IMG/VR virus record: IMGVR_UViG_3300048589_000274
Span: 1-38,753 of that record
From: a virus
DNA length: 38,753 nucleotides
Strand: one strand, 5' to 3'
Shown here one piece after another: positions 1-7,812 of the stretch. Position numbers and translations under genes: made by a program. Position 1 is the first letter of the stretch; each line of letters opens with the position of its first letter. The notes under the pieces were generated by a model, which had not been told where the DNA came from, did no database searches, and saw only the letters and a program-made list of their open reading frames with translations.

Positions 1-1
1 C

Positions 2-721
2 CACGCCGTCAAGCCGAACCCCAACGCGAAGAATGACGACGGCACGCCGCGCGCCGATCCGCAGTACGAGATCACGATGCTCTGCCCACCCGGCGCGCAG
101 GAGCAGATCATGGCGTCGGTGTGGCCCGAGGTGTACCAGATGCTTCGCGCCGATTTCCCCGGCGACTTCGACGCCAGTGGCCAGCCGGTCGGGCTGCACA
201 TTCCGTGGCGCGATCAGCACACGAAGGCCCACAAGTACGCCGGGTACACGAGCGGCTTTCCGTTCCTGCGCGCGACGACGAAGTTCAAGCCGCAGATCGT
301 GGACCCTGCGAACAATCCGATCGTGGACGAGGGGCGCGTCTACGCTGGCGTGTGGGCGATCGTGTCGCTGAATTTCTACACGTTCGGCAAGAGCCCGCCG
401 CGCCCGAAGAAAGGCGTGTCGCTGTCGTTCTCGGGCATCATGATCGTCGCCGATGATCAGAAGTTGTCTGGCGGCGCCCCGGATGCGGCGACGATGTTCA
501 AGGGCGTGAATATCGATGCGCACTTCGACCCAAGCGCCGCCTTTGGCGCGGCGCCAGGTGTGCCGCCCACGCCAGGCTCCATCATGCCGCCGCCGACGCC
601 GGTTGCGCCAGGCTACGCGCCGCCGCCTCCCGCCTACGCGCCGCCGCCGCCTCCCGCCTACGCGCCGCCGCCACCTCCTGCCGCACCTCCCATGCCGTCC
701 ATCGCGGACATGCTGCGGTAA
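2..721 (+). CDS. ssDNA-binding protein, Enc34/DUF2815 type, 5' partial
   Basis: The reading frame is open from the first bases of the window, so the N-terminus is missing; the first ATG inside (77) is internal. The visible part matches my knowledge of the DUF2815/Enc34 family of phage single-stranded DNA-binding proteins, which protect ssDNA during replication. Family-like stretches are PQYEITMLCPPG near the start and GVWAIVSLNFYTFGK in the middle, an OB-fold-like core. After the core comes a long low-complexity tail made of repeats of PPPPPAYA, then a short end PSIADMLR. A disordered tail with a conserved tip is how many SSBs recruit partners, so the tip may be a protein-docking site (inference). 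It sits directly upstream of polymerase and primase-helicase genes, as this family usually does. Confidence 0.82.
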   Translation, partial: HAVKPNPNAKNDDGTPRADPQYEITMLCPPGAQEQIMASVWPEVYQMLRADFPGDFDASGQPVGLHIPWRDQHTKAHKYAGYTSGFPFLRATTKFKPQIVDPANNPIVDEGRVYAGVWAIVSLNFYTFGKSPPRPKKGVSLSFSGIMIVADDQKLSGGAPDAATMFKGVNIDAHFDPSAAFGAAPGVPPTPGSIMPPPTPVAPGYAPPPPAYAPPPPPAYAPPPPPAAPPMPSIADMLR

Positions 722-879
722 TGCCGCCGCTGGCGTCAGTCGTGTCGAGTGCAATTCCGATTGCACTCGCGCTTCTGATCCTGCTGGCCGCGACGCGCCA
801 GCCGGTTCTGTTCGTCACCGCCTGCAGCGTTGCACTGTGGGCCGCCATCGGGGCGTTCGTGTTTTCATTCGTGAGGTGA
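721..879 (+). CDS. small two-helix membrane protein (52 aa)
   Basis: The ATG overlaps the stop of the SSB gene (TAATG), which implies translational coupling. The 52-residue product is almost entirely hydrophobic. One segment (about residues 8-24, rich in A, L and I) and a second (about 29-50, ending FVFSFVR) are separated by a short polar ATRQP turn, so it is predicted to be a two-helix inner-membrane hairpin. The methyltransferase ribosome-binding site lies in its last codons. No family is recognised. A holin-like or replication-anchoring role is possible but unsupported. Confidence 0.55.
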   Translation: MPPLASVVSSAIPIALALLILLAATRQPVLFVTACSVALWAAIGAFVFSFVR

Positions 880-883
880 CACT

Positions 884-1540
884 GTGTTGCACGTTGGCGA
901 TTGTTTTCCGTGGCTTAAATCGCTGGCGTCTAACAGCGTTGACGCGCTGGTGACTGATCCGCCTTATGGCATTGGGTTTGGTTACGATCATCACGATGAC
1001 AATCCGGCAGGCTACATAGAGTGGCTGTGGCCGATCATCGAAGAATGCGAGCGCATCGTGAAACCCGGCGCCCCTTTGATTGTGTGGCAGTCTGGCACAA
1101 ACACAAGGCGCCTTTCTGAGTGGTTCCCGCGGGAGTGGCGTCTATTTGTGGCGGCTAAAAATTTTGTGCAAATGCGTAAAACCGTGATGCAGTATGCATA
1201 CGATCCAGTGCTTGTATGGTGGAAGCCGGGCGCGCCAGCTTGGTCAGCGGGCACATTGAGCCGCGATTTCCACGTCGCCGGCACTACACCACAGGAGCGC
1301 AAAAAGCACGGTGATATTGTGGTAGGGCATCCATGCCCTAGGCCACTGCACCAAGTGCGCCACATCATTGAACAGTGGGTGCCGCCCGGCGGCGTCGTGC
1401 TTGACCCGTTCCTAGGGTCCGGCACAACGGCTATCGCCTGCGAACAAAGCGGACGCCGCTGGCTCGGTGCAGAGATCAGCGCGGAGTATGCCAGTCTGAT
1501 AAATGATAGATGGCTGCGGCGGATGCTTGGAGATGCGTAA
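884..1540 (+). CDS. DNA methyltransferase, N6-adenine/N4-cytosine, beta class
   Basis: 218 residues, GTG start preceded by GAGGTG at about 6 bases. The catalytic motif IV TDPPYG is at residues 24-29. The S-adenosylmethionine-binding motif I LDPFLGSGTT comes later, at about 173-182, so the order is that of beta-class amino-methyltransferases. The DPPY tetrad supports adenine-N6 or cytosine-N4 methylation. No restriction endonuclease gene lies beside it, so it is probably an orphan methylase protecting phage DNA from host restriction or marking it for timing (inference). Its base composition is noticeably less GC-rich than the polymerase gene, suggesting recent acquisition. The last 8 bases overlap the preferred start of the polymerase gene. 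Confidence 0.88.
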   Translation: MLHVGDCFPWLKSLASNSVDALVTDPPYGIGFGYDHHDDNPAGYIEWLWPIIEECERIVKPGAPLIVWQSGTNTRRLSEWFPREWRLFVAAKNFVQMRKTVMQYAYDPVLVWWKPGAPAWSAGTLSRDFHVAGTTPQERKKHGDIVVGHPCPRPLHQVRHIIEQWVPPGGVVLDPFLGSGTTAIACEQSGRRWLGAEISAEYASLINDRWLRRMLGDA

Positions 1541-3749
1541 AGCTCACGCAGATTTCGAGACACGAAGCGCCCTCGATCTTCGTGAGTGCGGCGTGCACGC
1601 ACAGATGGAGCATGTCAGCTCGTCACCTTGGATGATGTCATGGTGGATCGAGGAAGATGTCAAGATCATTGCGCGTGGGCGTTGGCATCCTGGCGATCCT
1701 GACCCTGTCGCCCTTCTCGAACACGTCGCCAACGGTGGCATCTTCGCCGCGCATAATGCGATCTTCGAACGCACGGTATGGAACATCTGCATCCGCCAGC
1801 GCATCTGTCCGCACTGGCCGGTCCTACGCATCGAGCAAATGGATTGCACCATGTCGCGGTGTGCCGTTCTGGCTATCCCGCAGACATTGGAGATCGCAGC
1901 ACAGGTGCTAGGCGCCAAGGCGAAAAAGGATATGGAGGGCAACGCCCTCATGCGGAAGATGATGGTGCCGAGAGCGATCATCACCGAGCCTGACGGGCGC
2001 ACCACCTATCAATGGCATGATGATGCTAAGGATGTTGCGCGCCTCGGTGCGTATTGCGATCAGGACGTGGTGACGGAAGCCGAGATCGACAATCTCGCGC
2101 CGCCGCTGTCGCCGATGGAGCGCGAGATTTGGATGCTCGATCAGCGCATCAATGACCGCGGCGTGAAGCTCGACATCCCGACGATCGAGAAGATGCGCAT
2201 CATCCGCGACATGGCCAAAAAGCGCATGGACGCGCGCATGGCGGCGATCACCAATGGTGCGGTGACGAAGTGCAGCCAGAACGCGCGCCTTGTCGATTGG
2301 ATCGCAGCGCACGGCATCCCGTGCAAGAGCATCGCGAAGGATCAGAAGGAAGACATCATCACGTGGGCGGCGGCGTGGCACATTCCGCAGATACAGGAAG
2401 CCATAGAACTACGCACCGAGGCGGCCAAGACGAGCACGGCGAAGCTGGATGCCATGCTTGCGTCATCGTGCGCTGACGGCCGCTCGCGCGGCGCGCTGCA
2501 CTTCCACGGGACGAACACAGGCCGATGGGCCGGGCGCATATGGCAGCCGCATAACTTGTACCGCACGGATGCGAAGCGTGATGGCGCCGAGGTGGGCCGC
2601 ACGCTTGATTTCGCCATGCACCATCCGAGCACGGATGCGTTGGCGTTGATGGAGATGATCGACGGCAGACCGATGGTGTCGATGGCGAAGACCATGCGCT
2701 CCATGATCATCGCCGAGCGTGGGCACCTGTTGCGCGGCGCGGACTTGTCGAACATCGAGGGCCGCATCGGCGCATGGCTTCCCGATGAAACGTGGAAGCT
2801 GGACGCGTTCGCTGCATACGATGCAGGGCGCGGCCCTGATCTATACAAGGTTGCATATTCTAAATCGTTTGGTGTCGAGGTTGACGATGTTGATGAATGG
2901 GGAAGGCAACTTGGGAAGGTGGAAGAGCTCAGTTGCCAATATCAAGGCTCTGTCGGTTCGTTCATGTCGATGGGCCGCAACTACGGTATGAAGCCCGCCG
3001 GGCTCGTGGCGCCCGTGCAGGCCGTCGTTGACGCAGACACGTGGATCAGCACAGCGGCGCGCTACGGCCCTGCACAGGACAAGCGCGGGCTGCCAGCCGA
3101 TCAGTGGACCGCCATCAAGATCGTGGTCAATTCGTGGCGCGCCGCGCACCCGAAGCTCGTGCAAGGGTGGTGGGATTTGCAGGACGCGGCCGTTGAGGCT
3201 GTAGGCAGTCCCGGCCTGATGTCCACAGTGTTCAACGGCCGCGTGTCCTACCTGGCCGCCCGCGGGTTCCTGTGGTGCCGCCTGCCGAGCGGGCGCGTGC
3301 TGGCCTACAGCAACCCACGGCTCAAGGTGCGCGTCGAGCGGTGGGCCGAGATGCCCGATGGATCGCGTGTCGATCTGGAAGAAAACGAGGACGCGACGCG
3401 CTACATCCTGGCCGGCGCGAAGATCAAAGAGCGTGCCCGCAACGTCGTGCTCTATGACGGCTATGACGGCGAGCACAAGCGGTGGACGACGTTCTCGCTG
3501 TACGGCGGGATGCAGTTCAACCACATCGTACAGGGCACAGCACGCGATGTGCTGGCCGGCGGCATGCTGCGCCTGGAAGCGCGCGGCTACTGCATCATCC
3601 TGACGGTGCATGACGAGACGCTTACCGAGAATGCGATCGGCTTCGGCTCCGTGCGCGAAGTCGAGCAGTTAATGACACAGGGCGAACCGTGGCTGGCAGG
3701 TTGTCCGCTGGCGGCAAAGGGTTGGGAGGGGCCGCGCTATGGGAAGTGA
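1533..3749 (+). CDS. DNA polymerase, family A with 3'-5' exonuclease
   Basis: About 738 residues; this is the phage replicative polymerase. Exonuclease motifs are present: Exo I DFET at 7-10, Exo II AHNAIFE near 73-79 and Exo III YCDQD near 174-178. Polymerase motifs follow: TGRWAGRIWQPHNL (about 329), motif A ADLSNIEGRI (about 403), motif B RQLGKVEELSCQYQGS (about 458) and motif C VHDE (about 692). Motif B has the GKVxEL..YxGS form typical of phage members instead of the bacterial KxxxFGxxYG. I chose the ATG at 1533 because family members begin just before the DFET motif. An in-frame ATG at 1503 would add ten residues inside the methyltransferase gene. The stop overlaps the next gene by 11 bases. 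Confidence 0.93.
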   Translation: MRKAHADFETRSALDLRECGVHAQMEHVSSSPWMMSWWIEEDVKIIARGRWHPGDPDPVALLEHVANGGIFAAHNAIFERTVWNICIRQRICPHWPVLRIEQMDCTMSRCAVLAIPQTLEIAAQVLGAKAKKDMEGNALMRKMMVPRAIITEPDGRTTYQWHDDAKDVARLGAYCDQDVVTEAEIDNLAPPLSPMEREIWMLDQRINDRGVKLDIPTIEKMRIIRDMAKKRMDARMAAITNGAVTKCSQNARLVDWIAAHGIPCKSIAKDQKEDIITWAAAWHIPQIQEAIELRTEAAKTSTAKLDAMLASSCADGRSRGALHFHGTNTGRWAGRIWQPHNLYRTDAKRDGAEVGRTLDFAMHHPSTDALALMEMIDGRPMVSMAKTMRSMIIAERGHLLRGADLSNIEGRIGAWLPDETWKLDAFAAYDAGRGPDLYKVAYSKSFGVEVDDVDEWGRQLGKVEELSCQYQGSVGSFMSMGRNYGMKPAGLVAPVQAVVDADTWISTAARYGPAQDKRGLPADQWTAIKIVVNSWRAAHPKLVQGWWDLQDAAVEAVGSPGLMSTVFNGRVSYLAARGFLWCRLPSGRVLAYSNPRLKVRVERWAEMPDGSRVDLEENEDATRYILAGAKIKERARNVVLYDGYDGEHKRWTTFSLYGGMQFNHIVQGTARDVLAGGMLRLEARGYCIILTVHDETLTENAIGFGSVREVEQLMTQGEPWLAGCPLAAKGWEGPRYGK

Positions 3750-4065
3750 GCTGACAATCAGGCGCACGGTGCTACGGCACAGCCGCACGCCAGGCAGTGA
3801 GCGCAAGCGTGACATCGCGCACGAGTGGCCGCCACGCATGAAGGCGCTTTGGGGCATGCTGCGCAACCGGAACCGCGACGTGCCAATCAACCGGCTGTAC
3901 AAGCGGCTGGCGCTGCCAGAGACGAGCGACATGCGCTTGAAGCAACAGCGCCTCGGCGCGATCATCACGCGGATCAACAAAAAGATCGAAGTCACAGGGA
4001 GGGTCGTTCGGCCCGGCATCGCTCGGCACACGTATCGCAACTATCCGCTCTCTCTGTTTCAGTAG
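3739..4065 (+). CDS. small basic protein, possible winged-helix DNA-binding
   Basis: 108 residues, starting inside the last codons of the polymerase gene, so probably coupled to it. The protein is strongly basic. The second half (VPINRLYKRLALPE, then RLGAIITRINKKIE, then GRVVRPGIARHTYRNY) has the spacing of a winged helix: recognition helix followed by a beta wing ending in a TYR motif, as in OmpR-type output domains. This is pattern recognition only and no family is firmly recognised. Position between polymerase and primase-helicase suggests a replication accessory or local regulator. Confidence 0.6.
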   Translation: MGSELTIRRTVLRHSRTPGSERKRDIAHEWPPRMKALWGMLRNRNRDVPINRLYKRLALPETSDMRLKQQRLGAIITRINKKIEVTGRVVRPGIARHTYRNYPLSLFQ

Positions 4066-4071
4066 CGCGCC

Positions 4072-4533
4072 ATGGGCGCCCGCGGATTGAAGCCGACGCC
4101 TTTTGAGGTGCGTTGGCGCCAAAAAGTTTTGCCTGCGGACGAGCGCGGGTGCTGGCCGTGGAACGGGAGAAAAAATAACAAAGGGTACGGCATGCTCATG
4201 ATCGTGATAGCGCCGGGCGTGCACAAAATGAAACTAGCGCACCGCCTTAGCTTTGAAATTCACAAATGGGCGCCCCCCTCGACAGCGTTGGTGTGCCACT
4301 CGTGCGACAACCCAGGCTGCGTAAACCCTGCGCACCTATTTCTCGGTTCATACAGCGACAATACTGTTGATTGCGTGCGAAAAGGGCGATGGGCGTGCGG
4401 CCCTCGGCCTGCACCTACGCACTGCCCTTTCGGTCACGAATACGGCGCTAGGCGCCCGAATGGCAGCCTCGTGTGCGCTGAATGTCATCGATCAAGAGAG
4501 CGAAATAGGCGCAGCCGTCATGTCGCTACGTGA
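4072..4533 (+). CDS. HNH endonuclease, HNH_3 (homing-type)
   Basis: 153 residues. The HNH_3 core is clear: AHRLSFEIHKW at about residues 57-67, then VCHSCDNPGCVNPAHLFLG at about 75-93, then DNTVDCVRKGRW. H and N of the nuclease fold and the zinc-binding cysteines are all present. A second zinc-finger-like cluster (CPFGHEY...C..C) lies near the C-terminus. Free-standing HNH genes of this kind are usually selfish homing endonucleases. It lies between two replication genes, is more AT-rich than they are (runs of A around 4170-4180), and its end overlaps the next start by 14 bases. Start ATG at 4072; no strong ribosome-binding site. Confidence 0.87.
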   Translation: MGARGLKPTPFEVRWRQKVLPADERGCWPWNGRKNNKGYGMLMIVIAPGVHKMKLAHRLSFEIHKWAPPSTALVCHSCDNPGCVNPAHLFLGSYSDNTVDCVRKGRWACGPRPAPTHCPFGHEYGARRPNGSLVCAECHRSRERNRRSRHVAT

Positions 4534-6499
4534 CGCGGCTTTAGCTTGGGCGGCAAGGGGCTTTAGGGTTTTCCCGCTGCAGCCAAATGGCCGCCGCCCT
4601 ACGCATGAGGGGTGGCACGAGTGGGCGTCGAACGATCCGGCAACCGTCGCCGGGTGGTGGAACGGCAGCCCTGACGCGAACATAGGCGTGCTGACCACGG
4701 GGCTACTCGTAGCCGATCTCGACTGCAAGGAAGGCAGGCGCGGGCTCGACACATGGATGTCGCTGCATGGCGGGTTCGACACGCTGACCGTGCGCACACC
4801 GTCGGGCGGCCTGCATCTGTACTATTCGGGCGCGGAGGTAGCGAACAGCCAGGGCGAGCATGGCGGCCTTGGGCCGGGGCTCGATGTGCGCGGGCACCAT
4901 GGGTACGTCATCGCCCCCGGCAGCGTCGTGGACGGGCGTGCGTACCGCATCGAGATCGACAGGCCGATGGCGCCTGCGCCGCGCTCGATCGTCGCGCTGT
5001 GCCGGCCGCCGGGGTTCCGTGCGGAGAACGCATCCGTCGCCTTGGTCGCGGCCGACAATCCGCAAGCTATCGCCCTCGCGACTGACGCCATCGCGCGCTT
5101 CCCTGCGGCTGCGCAAGGCGAGCAATCGATCGCAGTGTACAAGCTCGCCGCGGCCGTCAGGGATTACGGTGTCAGCGAGTTGATGGCTGCCGCCCTGATG
5201 GCTCAGTGGGCAGCTCGGTGCGCCCCACCTATCCCACATGATGATGTCAGCAGGATCGTCGCCAACGCCTATCTCTATGCTCAGAACCCCGCTGGCGCGA
5301 AGCACCCCGAAGCAATGTTCGGCAAGGTCGATTTGCCGCCGCTGCCTGTCGTCCATGAGCCCATCAACGGTCACACTGTCGCCGGGTTGCACTTCGGAAA
5401 CGCCATCCCTGCCGCGGATCAGCAGCCTCGCGATTGGCTGCGCTATCGCTTCCTGATGCGAGGGCACGTGACGATGCTCGTGGCGCCAGGCGGTGTCGGC
5501 AAATCGCTCGTGCAGCTCACGACTGCGGCGTGCCTGGCCAATGGCGCGGACGTGTTCGACTTCCGCGCACCGCACCCCGGCCAGTGGCACAAGTCTGTCG
5601 TCTATAACGCCGAGGACACATTGGAGGAAATGTCGATGCGCCTCGTGGCGATCTGCGCCACGCTCGGCTTCGACTATCCGACGACAGTTGGCCGCATCCT
5701 GCTGATCAGCGGCAAGACGCACGGCCGCGTGCGCATTATCAATGGTGGCAAAGAGATCGCTGTCAACGAGGACGCGCTCAAGATGCTGATGCAATGGGCA
5801 ATGGACCCCGAGGTTGCGATGCTGGCCATGGACCCGCTGGCCAAGCTGCACACGGCGCAGGAGATCGACAACATGGCGATGACGTTCGTCATGGACGTGA
5901 TGGAGATGATGGCAGAGAAGGCGCACGTCGCTGTCCTGCTGTCACACCACACCAGCAAGCAGTCGATGTCGAGCAGCGTGCGCTTCGCCGGCAACGCTGA
6001 CAGCAGCCGCGGCGCTGGCTCCATCATCAACGGGCCGCGCTTCACCTTCACGCTGTCGTCGATGACGGAGGAAGACGCGGCGCACTATGCGATCACCGAA
6101 AGCGAGCGGCCGTGGTTCCTGCGCCTCGACGATGGCAAGATGAATTACGGGGTGAAGTCCGAGAAGGCGCTATGGCTGCAGCGCGTATCTTACAAGCTGT
6201 GGTGTGGCGAGGATGTCGGTGCGCTGCAGAAGGCCGACATGCACGTGCGCACAGAAGGGCTGCGGCAGAACATCGCCTCCATCATCGACGACGCCATGAT
6301 GGGCTTGAAGCACACGGCCGCGCTCAAGGTGACAGATGCCGTCGCGATGCTGCGACAAGACCCGATGTTCGGAAAGCTGCCGGTCAATGTGGCGAAACAG
6401 CGCATGTTGTCCGCACTTGCCGATCCTGTTACACTGCCAAACGGGCACGTCATAAAGGTCGTTGAGCAAGCCGGCTCGGTCATGATAGTGATGGCTTAA
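4520..6499 (+). CDS. bifunctional primase-polymerase / RepA-type helicase
   Basis: 659 residues from the ATG at 4520, chosen because the prim-pol fold begins immediately (LAWAARGFRVFPL); the upstream open frame is inside the HNH gene. N-terminal prim-pol domain (about 5-165): the metal-binding DLD at 66-68, SGGLH at 95-99, and a GLDVRGHHGYVIAPGS segment near 120-135. C-terminal RecA-like helicase: Walker A APGGVGKS at 322-329, Walker B AMLAMDP near 433-439, and LLSHHTSK further on, as in hexameric RepA/AAA_25 helicases. It would unwind the origin or fork and make primers for the family A polymerase upstream. Such fusions are common in phages and plasmids with iteron-type origins. Confidence 0.9.
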   Translation: MSLRDAALAWAARGFRVFPLQPNGRRPTHEGWHEWASNDPATVAGWWNGSPDANIGVLTTGLLVADLDCKEGRRGLDTWMSLHGGFDTLTVRTPSGGLHLYYSGAEVANSQGEHGGLGPGLDVRGHHGYVIAPGSVVDGRAYRIEIDRPMAPAPRSIVALCRPPGFRAENASVALVAADNPQAIALATDAIARFPAAAQGEQSIAVYKLAAAVRDYGVSELMAAALMAQWAARCAPPIPHDDVSRIVANAYLYAQNPAGAKHPEAMFGKVDLPPLPVVHEPINGHTVAGLHFGNAIPAADQQPRDWLRYRFLMRGHVTMLVAPGGVGKSLVQLTTAACLANGADVFDFRAPHPGQWHKSVVYNAEDTLEEMSMRLVAICATLGFDYPTTVGRILLISGKTHGRVRIINGGKEIAVNEDALKMLMQWAMDPEVAMLAMDPLAKLHTAQEIDNMAMTFVMDVMEMMAEKAHVAVLLSHHTSKQSMSSSVRFAGNADSSRGAGSIINGPRFTFTLSSMTEEDAAHYAITESERPWFLRLDDGKMNYGVKSEKALWLQRVSYKLWCGEDVGALQKADMHVRTEGLRQNIASIIDDAMMGLKHTAALKVTDAVAMLRQDPMFGKLPVNVAKQRMLSALADPVTLPNGHVIKVVEQAGSVMIVMA

Positions 6500-6521
6500 C
6501 ACGTTCCCATAGGAGGGGCAC

Positions 6522-6968
6522 ATGCTGCGTCGATCATTCGTTGCCGGACTGACCGCCTTGATCGCGGCTCCTTCGCTGGCGCGATCCGAGAGCCTGATGG
6601 TCTCGCCTCGTCGGCCGTTCATGCACCCGTGGCGCGACGACACTGCGCTGCTCCAGGCCATGATGGATCAGGCCGCCGCCACCGGCGCCTCGATCGTGGT
6701 GCCGCCGCGCTGGTATCGTGTGGACGGCGTGCTGGTTCCGCCGTCCGGCACGCGCATGATCGGATACGGGTCCTCGTTCAACCGCTTGGCCACCGTGGAC
6801 GATCCGATGATGCTTCTCGAAGGAAGCGGCCCGCGGACGTTTGAAGGGCTGCACCTCGTCAACCGCGCATCGCGCGCCGTGTGCGTGGAGTTCAATTTCA
6901 GCTACGGTGATCGTGTCGATTTTTTGGATAGGCGAGACAAATTCCATGTGAACGTGATCAGCGATTAG
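6522..6968 (+). CDS. signal-peptide protein with pectate-lyase-like beta-helix start
   Basis: 148 residues with a strong ribosome-binding site (AGGAGG at 6511-6516). The N-terminus LRRSFVAGLTALIAAPSLA looks like a secretion signal with a twin-arginine-like RR. It is followed by a segment typical of the first coils of a pectate-lyase/Pgu1-type right-handed beta-helix: DDTALLQAMMDQAAATGA, VVPPRWYRVDG, then GTRMIGYG. The helix stops after only a few coils at a TAG, so the protein is either a truncated depolymerase or a short secreted capping domain. A secretion signal is unusual for a phage tail spike. It is the last gene of the plus block; its stop is one base from the stop of the convergent spanin gene. 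Confidence 0.65.
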   Translation: MLRRSFVAGLTALIAAPSLARSESLMVSPRRPFMHPWRDDTALLQAMMDQAAATGASIVVPPRWYRVDGVLVPPSGTRMIGYGSSFNRLATVDDPMMLLEGSGPRTFEGLHLVNRASRAVCVEFNFSYGDRVDFLDRRDKFHVNVISD

Positions 6969-6969
6969 T

Positions 6970-7170
6970 TCACCTGAGAGCTTTCCAGCACGAGCGCAGC
7001 ACGCCGTACTCATTGTGCGCGACGATGCTGCGCTCCGTGTCCTGGGTCAGCACGTCCTCGCGCGACAGGGTGATCATCTGCCACCCGGCACACCCGTCAG
7101 TCCCGCGTCCACCTTTCTCGCAGGACGGGAGCGCGAGCAGGATCAGCAAGCAGGCTGCGATCAACTTCAC
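6970..7170 (-). CDS. o-spanin-like lipoprotein (Rz1 analogue)
   Basis: 66 residues from a GTG with GGGAG 7 bases upstream. The N-terminus is a lipoprotein signal: a K, then a hydrophobic stretch ending in LPSC, so Cys17 would be lipidated and anchor the mature protein in the outer membrane. The body GCAGWQMITLSREDVLTQ...HNEYG resembles short proteins found after Rz-like genes in many phages. The first 74 bases overlap the end of the Rz-like gene in another frame, the arrangement seen for two-component spanins. Together they would fuse inner and outer membranes at the end of lysis. Confidence 0.68.
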   Translation of the reverse strand: MKLIAACLLILLALPSCEKGGRGTDGCAGWQMITLSREDVLTQDTERSIVAHNEYGVLRSCWKALR

Positions 7171-7336
7171 TTCGCGTCTCCCTGTTCTCTTTGTCCTCGA
7201 CGACAGCCTGGCGCTCCTGCTGCACCGCCTCGTCGCTGCGGCCGCGCAGGTACAGCCACGCGCCGGCGCCTAGGGCGGCCAGCACGACGCCCGCGATCAG
7301 CAGCGCCTTGGGCGAGATCGAGAAGGGCAGGATCAT
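7097..7336 (-). CDS. i-spanin-like protein (Rz analogue)
   Basis: 79 residues. One N-terminal membrane helix (about residues 11-30, ALLIAGVVLAALGAGAWLYL) is followed by a charged, helical periplasmic segment rich in Q, E, R and D. This is the N-in, C-out layout of an inner-membrane spanin, though shorter than lambda Rz. The start is coupled to the gene before it (ATGA at 7333-7336) and the 3' end overlaps the lipoprotein gene. Its place in the lysis cassette and the overlapping lipoprotein are the main evidence. Confidence 0.65.
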   Translation of the reverse strand: MILPFSISPKALLIAGVVLAALGAGAWLYLRGRSDEAVQQERQAVVEDKENRETRSEVDRSLLADPARAPVLRERWTRD

Positions 7337-7536
7337 CTGTGCGTACCACCGTTTCGACGGGTGTCTATGTACATGGTGTCAATAGTCGCAAGCAAGCGTG
7401 AGTACGCATCTGTGTTCCTGCGCACAGCGGTGATCTCCAGCAGTTCCCTCCATCGCGGGTCCGCATGCGCGTGCTTTTTCACGGAAAAATAACGACGAAA
7501 GGCGCAGCGCATCCATGACGGGAGGATCGCGCACAT
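7333..7536 (-). CDS. small basic lysis-cassette protein, unknown
   Basis: 67 residues, rich in R and H, with no membrane helix or recognised family. It fills the gap exactly between the holin-like gene (3 bases upstream) and the Rz-like gene (4-base ATGA overlap), so translation is probably coupled across all three. No good ribosome-binding site is seen ahead of its ATG, consistent with re-initiation after the upstream stop. Function unknown; it may be a lysis regulator. Confidence 0.5.
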   Translation of the reverse strand: MCAILPSWMRCAFRRYFSVKKHAHADPRWRELLEITAVRRNTDAYSRLLATIDTMYIDTRRNGGTHR

Positions 7537-7539
7537 CGG

Positions 7540-7794
7540 TCAGGGCCGCTGCTTGTTGTCGGCGATGGCATCGGCCAGCCGATCAGTGGCGGCCGTGCTG
7601 TTGTTGATGGCTGTCATCATCCGCTCGCTCATGGCGACGTACCGATCCATGTGTGCCTGGTCTTTGAGAGCGAACGCTTCCTCGCGCCGCTCCATGCGGC
7701 GCCATAATGCCAGAACGACGATGCAGGGCAGTGCGATAAGTAACGCCAGGACCGGATGAAGGTTCCCCAATGCCGCGCCAACCGAAGTCTCCAT
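7540..7794 (-). CDS. holin-like single-helix membrane protein
   Basis: 84 residues. One hydrophobic helix (about 13-31, LHPVLALLIALPCIVVLAL) is flanked by a WRRMERR basic stop-transfer segment. The C-terminal half is soluble and amphipathic with S/T/N/A heptads (MMTAINNSTAATDRLADAI). Size, single membrane segment and position just upstream of the spanin pair suggest a holin or pinholin. No endolysin lies in the cassette; the likely muramidase is at 32,516-33,082. It could instead be a generic small membrane protein. Confidence 0.55.
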   Translation of the reverse strand: METSVGAALGNLHPVLALLIALPCIVVLALWRRMERREEAFALKDQAHMDRYVAMSERMMTAINNSTAATDRLADAIADNKQRP

Positions 7795-7812
7795 ATCGAG
7801 CTGCCCCGCCGA

